Origin: Acidaminococcus fermentans
Lineage (GTDB): Bacteria; Bacillota_C; Negativicutes; Acidaminococcales; Acidaminococcaceae
Length of the DNA stretch: 22,271 nt
Direction of reading: 5' to 3'
Assembly (NCBI GenBank): GCA_004555735.1
Contig: SFHH01000012.1
Coordinates: 1-22,271 of the forward strand
Positions 5,727-12,194 of the stretch are shown here, piece by piece. The stretch's first letter is position 1; every line of letters starts with the position of its first letter. The notes beneath the pieces are model-generated. The model worked only from the letters and a program-made list of their open reading frames with translations, had not been told where the DNA came from and did no database searches. The position numbers were made by a program, and so were the translations under genes.

Positions 5727-7061
5727 TTACTTGACGCTGCTGGCAAAATCAAAAGGCAGTTCGATGATGTAGCGTACGCCCTTGCCTTCCGCATTGTCTG
5801 CTTTGATCTGGCCGCCCATGAGCTGGACCAGCCGCTGGGTCACCACCAGGCCCAGGCCCCCGTGGACCCGGGCATTTCCCACCTGGCGGGTCAGTTCAAA
5901 GGGCAGGAAAGCTTTGTCCACCATTTCCTGGGGCACTTCCATGCCCGCACAGAGCACGGTGAATTCCATCGCTGCCTTCTTGTTCTTCACCAGTTTCTGG
6001 CGGACGGCGCAAAGGACCTTCTGGCCCTTCTCCGTAAATAGCAGGGCATGGGTCAGCAGATTCAGCAGTACCTGTTCCAGCCGCTTCTCATCCCCGATCA
6101 AATTGGGATATAGGAGGGGTTCCACAGTACAGCTGTAAGATATCCCCCGTTTCTCAGCTTCTTTCTGAAAGAGCTGGTTGAGTCGCTCCAGGGTCCCGTC
6201 CACATTGAATCCTTCGCTACAGATCTCCAGGTTCCCATTTTCGATATCGGACAGTTCCTTCACATCTTCGATCATAGCCATGAGATAGCGGACTTCCTGC
6301 TGGCTTTCGTCCATATATTCCTTCCGCCGAGCCGGATCTACTTCATCCCGGGTCAAGGTCAGGTTCCCCATGATGTCCCGGAGGGCTTCCCGGGTATCCT
6401 GGCTGAAGCGGTTCAGGAATTCTGTCTTGGCCTGGGCGGCTTCCCGAGCCTCGTTCACATCCAGGCTCAGCTGGGCTCTCTTTTCCATTTCCGCACTGCG
6501 GCTGTCGTCCACCCCCCGTTTCAGCAACAGACAGCTGCGGCGGTGGAGCTTATCGTTCCGGATGCCCTGGAACAGGAACGATTTCCAGTGGTACACTCCG
6601 TCGCTCCCTTTTTCCCGGGCTGTGAATTCTACGGGGCTGCAGGTCTTCATGGCTTTTTCGATGGCCCCTTTCAGGAACACTTCTGTATATTTCAGGGCAT
6701 CTCCCGGATGGAGCGGACCGATCAGATCTTCCATCCCATCGATGTCCCGTTCCTGGATTTTCAGGTCTCCATCCACGAACTGGTACCGATAGGCTTTCTG
6801 TTTCTTCCAATCCACATCTTCCAAACTGTCATAGGTATCGCACAGATGGGCGATCATCCGGGCGATCCGGTATCGTATTTTCCGTTCCCGCCGCAGCTGA
6901 TGGGTCCGGAACCGATAGGCGATGAAGAAAAGGACCAAAAGCCCCAGCAGGACCTCTGCCCCTGTCTTCAGGAAAGGCAGAGGCGGAAGTTTCCCCGCTT
7001 CTCCAGCCAAAAGAGCCTTCCAGCCTGCGATCTGATTTCCCAGGGTATTGATGATTTCCAT
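5727..7061 (-). CDS. Degenerate sensor histidine-kinase-like membrane protein (probable pseudokinase)
   Basis: A 444-residue protein with one membrane segment (residues about 33-50), a possible PAS-like region (about 80-185), a helical linker, a HisKA-like dimerisation region and a HATPase_c-like domain. The phospho-acceptor block reads AKTEFLNRFSQDTREALRD, so Gln221 replaces the His expected in the usual SHEIRTPL-type motif, and the following Pro is lost too. The N-box reads LNLLTHALLFT: Asn334 remains but His338 replaces the Mg-binding Asn. The G1 box reads VLCAGMEVP, with Cys371 for Asp and Glu375 for Gly. Only the G2 box (GGLGL, 401-405) looks normal. The reading frame is intact and the ribosome site strong, so it is expressed but unlikely to autophosphorylate. 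No response regulator is nearby. It probably acts as a binding or scaffold protein beside the septal wall genes. Confidence 0.85.
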   Translation of the reverse strand: MEIINTLGNQIAGWKALLAGEAGKLPPLPFLKTGAEVLLGLLVLFFIAYRFRTHQLRRERKIRYRIARMIAHLCDTYDSLEDVDWKKQKAYRYQFVDGDLKIQERDIDGMEDLIGPLHPGDALKYTEVFLKGAIEKAMKTCSPVEFTAREKGSDGVYHWKSFLFQGIRNDKLHRRSCLLLKRGVDDSRSAEMEKRAQLSLDVNEAREAAQAKTEFLNRFSQDTREALRDIMGNLTLTRDEVDPARRKEYMDESQQEVRYLMAMIEDVKELSDIENGNLEICSEGFNVDGTLERLNQLFQKEAEKRGISYSCTVEPLLYPNLIGDEKRLEQVLLNLLTHALLFTEKGQKVLCAVRQKLVKNKKAAMEFTVLCAGMEVPQEMVDKAFLPFELTRQVGNARVHGGLGLVVTQRLVQLMGGQIKADNAEGKGVRYIIELPFDFASSVK

Positions 7062-7079
7062 GTTCCACGCTCCTTGCCC

Positions 7080-8228
7080 TTACTGTCGGAGCTGCTGACG
7101 GAGATACTGTTCCGCCGCCTGCAGCTGGTTGGCCCCTTCTTCATCGGCAGCTTCCACCACCTCATCCGGGGTAATGCCCACTTTATCGATGCTTCTTCCA
7201 CTGGGGGTATAATACCGGGCCACCGTCAGTTTCACTGCCGTCCGGTTGCTCAGGAGAAAGACGTTCTGGACCACGCCCTTGCCATAGGTCTTGACCCCGA
7301 ACAGTTTCCCGGAACCCGTATCCTGGATGGCGCCGGAAACGATTTCCGCCGCGCTGGCTGTCCCATGGTTCACCAGCACCGCCAGGGGGAAGTCCACTTT
7401 TTCCAGCTGGGAGGATTCTGTCTGGGTGTTCCCGTCCTTGTCGGTGACGGAAACGATGGGGCCTTTGGGCACCAGGTACCGGGCCACCTCTACGCCGCTT
7501 TCCAAGAGGCCGCCTGGATTATCCCGCAGATCCAGCACCAGAGCTTTCATCCCCTTATCCCGGAGTTCCTGGAGCTTGGCTCCGAAATCCTTGGCTGTAT
7601 CTTCATTGAAATTGGTCACCCGGATGTAGCCGATGCCGTCCCCGTCCATGCGTCCGTAGACGCTTTTCAGCTTGATATCGCTGCGGGTCACGGTAATGTC
7701 TTTGGCTTCCTCGCTGCCCCGTTTCAGGGTCAAGGTCACCTGGGACCCATCCTGGCCCCGGATTTTCTTCACCACTTCATTGAGGCTCTGACCGCTCAGA
7801 TCCTCCCCATCGATTTTCAGCAGGATATCCCCCGCTTTGATCCCGGCTTGATAAGCCGGAGTATCTTCGATGGGAGCCACCACTACGAACTGGCTGTCTT
7901 TTTTCTGGCCCATCACCATGCCCACCCCGCCGAAATGGCCTTCGGTCATGGTGGAAAGAGCTTCGAAATCCTGACTGTCCAAATAGGAAGAATAGGGATC
8001 CTGCAGGACCCCCACCATGCCTTTGAGCGCCCCGTCATAGATCTTTTTCCGATCGGTTTCCCCTACATAATGCCGCTGGATCAAGTGCATGGTCCGGACG
8101 ATCTGGAAAAGGGCGCCCGGGTCTCCGATCCAGTTCTTCATCAAATAATAGGTCCCGCCGCTGAACACACCCAGGGACAGGAAGAATACCCCCAGCATCT
8201 GGGGGGCTGTATAGCGTTTTTTGAACAT
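7080..8228 (-). CDS. ctpA: S41 family C-terminal processing peptidase, membrane anchored
   Basis: A 382-residue protease: one N-terminal membrane segment (residues about 9-30), a PDZ domain (about 90-175) and the S41 core. The Ser-Lys dyad is visible as Ser292 in NHGTASAAEI and Lys317 in TYGKGVVQ, with Gln321 after it. Such proteases cleave periplasmic proteins at their C-terminal ends, often peptidoglycan hydrolases or their regulators. I chose the ATG at 8226-8228 (MFKKRYTAPQ), which has AGAGG eight bases upstream; an ATG 14 codons earlier lies in repeat-bearing spacer and lacks support. Its place directly after ftsE-ftsX-envC is conserved in Firmicutes and suggests that it trims or removes components of that hydrolase system. 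Confidence 0.94.
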   Translation of the reverse strand: MFKKRYTAPQMLGVFFLSLGVFSGGTYYLMKNWIGDPGALFQIVRTMHLIQRHYVGETDRKKIYDGALKGMVGVLQDPYSSYLDSQDFEALSTMTEGHFGGVGMVMGQKKDSQFVVVAPIEDTPAYQAGIKAGDILLKIDGEDLSGQSLNEVVKKIRGQDGSQVTLTLKRGSEEAKDITVTRSDIKLKSVYGRMDGDGIGYIRVTNFNEDTAKDFGAKLQELRDKGMKALVLDLRDNPGGLLESGVEVARYLVPKGPIVSVTDKDGNTQTESSQLEKVDFPLAVLVNHGTASAAEIVSGAIQDTGSGKLFGVKTYGKGVVQNVFLLSNRTAVKLTVARYYTPSGRSIDKVGITPDEVVEAADEEGANQLQAAEQYLRQQLRQ

Positions 8229-8264
8229 AGTTTGCCTCTGTGGGACGCTGCCCGGCAGCATCCC

Positions 8265-8292
8265 TGTCACTGGTCACTTGTCACTGGCCGCT
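8265..8292. repeat. Degenerate heptad tandem repeat in the envC-ctpA spacer (cluster 1)
   Basis: Read on the plus strand, four 7-bp units follow one another: TGTCACT, GGTCACT, TGTCACT, GGCCGCT. The spacer here is 136 nt, the largest gap in an otherwise tightly packed operon. Confidence 0.7.
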
Positions 8293-8296
8293 GGAA

Positions 8297-8317
8297 GGCA
8301 AACGCCGGGCGTTTGCC
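8297..8317. repeat. Perfect 10-bp inverted repeat with a 1-nt centre
   Basis: GGCAAACGCC (8297-8306) and GGCGTTTGCC (8308-8317) are exact reverse complements separated by one G. The repeat lies between the two heptad clusters of the envC-ctpA spacer. There is no U-run after it, so it is not a standard terminator; it might be a processing hairpin or a binding site. Confidence 0.75.
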
Positions 8318-8339
8318 ACTGAATGCAGAAATTCTCTTC

Positions 8340-8360
8340 ACTCTTTACTCTGCACTCTCC
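8340..8360. repeat. Degenerate heptad tandem repeat in the envC-ctpA spacer (cluster 2)
   Basis: Three 7-bp units on the plus strand, ACTCTTT, ACTCTGC and ACTCTCC, preceded by a weaker unit TCTCTTC at 8333-8339. The cluster ends 4 nt downstream of the envC stop codon. Confidence 0.65.
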
Positions 8361-8364
8361 GCTT

Positions 8365-9498
8365 TTACGGCAGATACTGGAGGGGGCTCACCACTTCCCC
8401 GTGGATCCGGACTTCGAAATGGCAGTGGGGACCGGTGGAATTGCCGGTGCTCCCAGCCAGGGCAATGGTCTGCCCTTTGCTCACCTGTTCCCCTTCTCCC
8501 ACGGTGATGGAGGAGTTATGCCCATACAGGGTCACCATGCCACCCCCATGGTCGATCATCACAGCATTGCCATAACCGCCCATCCAGCCGGCATAGACCA
8601 CGGTACCCCCATCGGCAGCATGGACCGGATCTCCGTAATCGGCTCCGATATCCAGGCCGGCGTGGAAGATCTGGGTCCCCCAGATAGGATGGACCCGCCA
8701 GCCGAAGGGAGAGGTGATTTCCCCGTTCACGGGCCAGGACAGTTGCCCGGTGCCGCCAGACTGGGGCATCATCCGTCCTTCTTCTTCCATGCGCTGGATC
8801 ATGACGGTGATTTCCTGGCTGTTCCGCTGGAGTTCTTCATACTCGGCATCCAGCCGGGCCTTTTCCGCCAGGGCCTGCTCATAGAGAGCCTGCCGTTCCA
8901 CCGTCTTCTGGGCCACGATCTTCTGTTCTGCCTTGCCTTCTGCATAAGCTGCATCCAGCTGGCGCTTGCTTTCATCCAGCTGGGCCTTCTGTGCCAGCAG
9001 GGCTTCTTTCTGGGCTTCCAGTTTGTCGATGAGGTCGAAATCCCGGCGGATCACCCGCTGGAGCAGGAACATCCGGGAAGCGAAATCCCGGAAATCCGCC
9101 GACCCCAGCAGCACATCCAGGTAGTTCACCTGTCCGTTTTCATAGATATCCCGCAGCCGTTTCTCGTAGACTTTCCGGGTCTTGTCATAATCCCGCTGTT
9201 TGGCCGCCAGGGCTGCCTCATTCTGCCGGATCTTGATTTCCAGGGCCCGCTGCCGTTTCTCGATGGCCACCAGCTTCCGCTTGGCTTCCGCCAATTCGTT
9301 CTGGGCTGCGATCAGCCGTTCCACTGCATTGCCAATTTCCTGTTTTTTCTGTTCCCGCTGGGCATCCTTTTCATCCATCTGGCGCTGGACATCTTCCAGT
9401 TCCGCCTTCTTGTCTTCGATGGATCCTGCCCAGGAAACAGGAGCGGCCATCTGGAATCCCGCCAGGAGAGCGGCCAAAAGGACTGTGCCTTTTTTCAT
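8365..9498 (-). CDS. envC: EnvC-type murein hydrolase / hydrolase activator with M23 (LytM) domain
   Basis: A 377-residue exported protein: a signal peptide (residues 1-24, ending VSWA), a long coiled coil (about 27-245) and a C-terminal M23 domain (about 255-377). The zinc and catalytic residues of M23 are all present: His279 and Asp283 (HAGLD), His327 (LYGH), His358 and His360 (HCH). Escherichia coli EnvC lacks such residues and only activates amidases, so this version may itself cut peptidoglycan. The gene follows ftsX by 12 nt from the chosen ATG (9496-9498), which has AGGAGG eight bases upstream; an in-frame GTG two codons earlier is too close to that site. FtsEX controls such coiled-coil hydrolases across the membrane at the division site. 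Confidence 0.92.
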   Translation of the reverse strand: MKKGTVLLAALLAGFQMAAPVSWAGSIEDKKAELEDVQRQMDEKDAQREQKKQEIGNAVERLIAAQNELAEAKRKLVAIEKRQRALEIKIRQNEAALAAKQRDYDKTRKVYEKRLRDIYENGQVNYLDVLLGSADFRDFASRMFLLQRVIRRDFDLIDKLEAQKEALLAQKAQLDESKRQLDAAYAEGKAEQKIVAQKTVERQALYEQALAEKARLDAEYEELQRNSQEITVMIQRMEEEGRMMPQSGGTGQLSWPVNGEITSPFGWRVHPIWGTQIFHAGLDIGADYGDPVHAADGGTVVYAGWMGGYGNAVMIDHGGGMVTLYGHNSSITVGEGEQVSKGQTIALAGSTGNSTGPHCHFEVRIHGEVVSPLQYLP

Positions 9499-9510
9499 GT
9501 CCACCGCCTC

Positions 9511-10398
9511 CTACACATCCAGGAACTTCCGCAGAGAGATGCTGCTGCCCAAGGCCCCGATCAGGGTCCCGACGCAGATCAGCCCGGCGGACAGATACCC
9601 CATAGTAGGCCAGCTGGGAAGCATGGGGAAAAAGGCCAGGGTACCATAGATCTTGGCCTGGATGGCGTTGTAGCCCTGGAACAGGATCACCGAAGCGATC
9701 ACCGCTCCCACAAAGCCCATGAGCATCCCTTCCAGCAGGAAAGGCCAGCGGATGAACCAATCCGTGGCACCTACGTATTTCATGATGTTCACTTCCCGGC
9801 GCCGGGCAAAGACGGTAATCCGGATGGTATTGGAAATGATGAACAGGGTAGCGATAGCCAAAAGGACGATCAGCAGGATCCCTCCGAGCCGCAGCACCCG
9901 GGTCAGCTGGAACAGCCGTTCTACCACTTCCTGGCCGAACTTGGCCGTTTCCACGCCCGGCATCTGCTGGACCTGGGCCACCAGCTGAGGGATCCGTTCC
10001 GGATGGTCCACCTGGATCTCAAAAGAAGCCGGGAAGGGATTGTCTTCTCCCAGGGCTGCCAGCAGTTTCTGCTGTTCTCCCAGCCGCTTCTTGAATTCTC
10101 CCAGGGCTTCTTCCTTGGTCCGAGGGGTCACCTTGACGATGCCTTCCGTGCTCCGGAGGACCTTCTCCATCTGTTTCAGCTGCTCTTGGGAAGCGCTGTC
10201 ATCCATATAGATGGTGACCTGGACCTGATTCTCCAGATGGCTGGCCAGGTTGTTCACATTGAGTACCATGGTCAGGAACATCCCCAGCACCAGGATGGAC
10301 AGGGCTACAGTACTGATGGAAGCGATGCTCATCAGGGAATTCCGTTTGAGGGAGGTGAAGGTTTCTTTGATGTAATACCATTTCGTACTAAACTTCAT
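9511..10398 (-). CDS. ftsX: Cell division ABC transporter membrane subunit FtsX
   Basis: A 295-residue membrane protein starting MKFSTKWYYIKETFTSLKRN. It has one membrane segment near residues 25-45, an external domain (about 50-165), and three further segments in the C-terminal half, with ARRREVNIMKYVGATDWFIRWPFLLEG as the typical FtsX/MacB cytoplasmic-facing block. FtsX with FtsE forms the complex that couples ATP hydrolysis to activation of septal murein hydrolases. The start at 10396-10398 has AAGGAG nine bases upstream and overlaps the ftsE stop by 11 nt. Longer upstream readings run through ftsE in another frame and are not real. Confidence 0.96.
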   Translation of the reverse strand: MKFSTKWYYIKETFTSLKRNSLMSIASISTVALSILVLGMFLTMVLNVNNLASHLENQVQVTIYMDDSASQEQLKQMEKVLRSTEGIVKVTPRTKEEALGEFKKRLGEQQKLLAALGEDNPFPASFEIQVDHPERIPQLVAQVQQMPGVETAKFGQEVVERLFQLTRVLRLGGILLIVLLAIATLFIISNTIRITVFARRREVNIMKYVGATDWFIRWPFLLEGMLMGFVGAVIASVILFQGYNAIQAKIYGTLAFFPMLPSWPTMGYLSAGLICVGTLIGALGSSISLRKFLDV

Positions 10399-11074
10399 AC
10401 CCATAGACTCCTTTGCGGTCATCCCGTACGATCCGTCCATTTTCCAGGGCGATGACCCGTTTCTGCATATAATCCACCATGGTCTTGTCATGGGTAGCCA
10501 TGATGATGGTGGTGCCGTGGCTGTTGATCTGGGTGAAGATCTCCATGATGTCTTTGCTGGTTTCCGGATCCAGGTTGCCGGTGGGTTCATCCGCGATCAC
10601 CAGGAGCGGATCGTTGACGATGGCCCGGGCGATGGCTATCCGCTGCTGTTCGCCGCCACTCATTTCCCCCGGATAATTGTTTCCCCGGTCCTTCAGTCCC
10701 ACCAGCTCCAGTACTTCATTGACCCGTTTCCGGATCTTGTAGCTTGGGGCTTCGATGACCTGCATGGCAAAAGCCACATTTTCGTAGGCCGTCCGGTCGT
10801 TGAGCAGGCGGAAATCCTGGAAGACGATCCCCAACTGCCGCCGGAGATAAGGAATGTCCCCCCGCTTCAGCTTCATCACATCCACTCCATCCACCAGGAT
10901 CTGCCCGGAAGTCGGTTCGATCTCCCGGGAAATCATCCGGATGAAGGTGGATTTCCCTGCCCCGCTGGGGCCCACCAGGAACACGAATTCCCCCGGTTTG
11001 ATATGTACGTTGATATCCTCCAGGGCCACCGCCCCGCCAGAATAGACCTTGCCTGCATGACGCATTTCCAGCAT
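10388..11074 (-). CDS. ftsE: Cell division ATP-binding protein FtsE
   Basis: A 228-residue ABC ATPase with Walker A GPSGAGKST (35-43), Q-loop FQDFRLL, signature MSGGEQQR (138-145) and Walker B LLVIADEPTGNLD (157-169). FtsE-type features are the short form and the pairing with ftsX by an 11-nt overlap. It powers the FtsEX complex at the septum; here the partner hydrolase is the EnvC-like product two genes on. The ATG has AGGAGG eight bases upstream and lies 31 nt after the csaB stop, with no terminator between them. Confidence 0.97.
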   Translation of the reverse strand: MLEMRHAGKVYSGGAVALEDINVHIKPGEFVFLVGPSGAGKSTFIRMISREIEPTSGQILVDGVDVMKLKRGDIPYLRRQLGIVFQDFRLLNDRTAYENVAFAMQVIEAPSYKIRKRVNEVLELVGLKDRGNNYPGEMSGGEQQRIAIARAIVNDPLLVIADEPTGNLDPETSKDIMEIFTQINSHGTTIIMATHDKTMVDYMQKRVIALENGRIVRDDRKGVYGYEV

Positions 11075-11105
11075 GGAATCGACCTCCTGTATCTCTGCCT
11101 TCTGC

Positions 11106-12194
11106 TTATCGATGGATCAGGTCCAATGCCCGGCCGATATTGGCCTGAGCTTCTTCCCGCAGGGCGCGGATCCGTTCTCTGCCCTGCCGCCCGTCCGCAT
11201 GCCACAGCCGTCCGGCCATAGCCGTCAATTCCCCGCTGGTGATCCGGTCGATGGTATTGACCACCGTGCCCTTCATCCCGTCCACGAACCGGTCCACCTT
11301 GGGATCATAGGAAATAGCCATAAAGGGCACATCGTTGATGGCCGCGAAAACCAGAGCGTGGAGACGCATCCCGATCAAAAGATGGAAACTGCTGATCAGA
11401 TCTTGGTATTTCTGGGTGGAAAATTTTTGGTCTAAGATGAAGACATCCTGCCGGTTTTCCATGGCGTCTGCCACTTGGGCAGAAAGCTCCCCGTCGGCCG
11501 GGAATTGGAGAGGTACGAAGACGATCTGGGCCTGGTACTGCTGCTTCAGGGCGTCAGCTGCCTGGGCAAATTCCTTGATGAACCGCTCCTCCCCCTTCCA
11601 ATGGCGCAAAGCGAACCCCACCAGGGGCCGGGACAGGTCCACCCCCATCTTTTCCAATAGACGGGTTCCTGCCTCCTTCCTGCCTTCCGGCAGAGAAAAC
11701 ACCGCATCGCTGGTCACCCGGATGGACTCCGGATCGAAGCCCATGGATTTCAGATCGTCCAAAGAACCGTCGTCCCGGACGGTGATGAGATCAGCCTGCT
11801 GGCAGATCAGCCGGGTCAGCCAGCGGCTGAATCTTCCCCGGATAGGTCCGATGCCCTGGGCGAAGAGCATGATTTTTTTCCCCAGGAGCCCAGCCAAGGC
11901 GATGATGGAAAGATAGTAATAGAGACTGAGCCGGCTGGTCACGTTCTGGAGCAGGCTCCCGCCCCCGGAAAGGAGCAGGTCCGTCCCCGCCATTGCCCGT
12001 CCGATTTCCAAAAAATTGAAGCGATGGATGGCCTGCACCGGGTGGAGCCGGGCCGTCACCTCCGGATGGCCGGAGATCACCGTCAGTTCTACCTGAGGCT
12101 CCTGCTGTTTCAGGCTGGTCACGATGGCCGTCAGCATGGCCTCGTCTCCGGCATTGGAAAATCCATAATAGCCGGAAATCAGGATCTTACCCAA
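11106..12194 (-). CDS. csaB: Polysaccharide pyruvyl transferase CsaB
   Basis: A 362-residue transferase that adds a ketal-linked pyruvyl group from phosphoenolpyruvate to wall polysaccharide; in Gram-positives this pyruvylated polymer is what SLH-domain proteins bind. Family features include KILISGYYGFSNAGDEAML at the N-terminus, GGGSLLQ, FAQGIGPI and a C-terminal GMRLHALVFAAINDVPFMAISYDPK. I chose the TTG at 12192-12194, with GAGGAGG seven bases upstream; the 12 codons above it run back through the end of the preceding gene. The start overlaps that gene's stop by 8 nt. In a diderm Negativicute the product might help tether SLH-bearing outer membrane proteins, but this is inference. Confidence 0.93.
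   Translation of the reverse strand: MGKILISGYYGFSNAGDEAMLTAIVTSLKQQEPQVELTVISGHPEVTARLHPVQAIHRFNFLEIGRAMAGTDLLLSGGGSLLQNVTSRLSLYYYLSIIALAGLLGKKIMLFAQGIGPIRGRFSRWLTRLICQQADLITVRDDGSLDDLKSMGFDPESIRVTSDAVFSLPEGRKEAGTRLLEKMGVDLSRPLVGFALRHWKGEERFIKEFAQAADALKQQYQAQIVFVPLQFPADGELSAQVADAMENRQDVFILDQKFSTQKYQDLISSFHLLIGMRLHALVFAAINDVPFMAISYDPKVDRFVDGMKGTVVNTIDRITSGELTAMAGRLWHADGRQGRERIRALREEAQANIGRALDLIHR

Noticed and set aside
5727..7061. Active two-component sensor with a nearby response regulator
   Set aside because: The key catalytic residues are missing and no receiver-domain gene exists anywhere in the window.
8265..8360. CRISPR array
   Set aside because: The units are only 7 bp, degenerate and contiguous, without spacers, and no cas gene is present.
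8323..10455. A 710-codon plus-strand open frame, with others at 6543-8507, 12211-14229 and 15374-17260
   Set aside because: They lie exactly opposite envC-ftsX, ctpA-kinase, DUF5693 and secA. Their translations are His/Pro/Gly/Gln-rich with no recognisable motifs and no ribosome sites. They are antisense shadows caused by codon bias in GC-rich genes.
10399..10590. Longer FtsX reading starting 64 codons upstream
   Set aside because: The extra part is ftsE sequence in another frame (Trp/Ser/Arg-rich). The ATG at 10396-10398 has a proper Shine-Dalgarno and gives a normal FtsX N-terminus.
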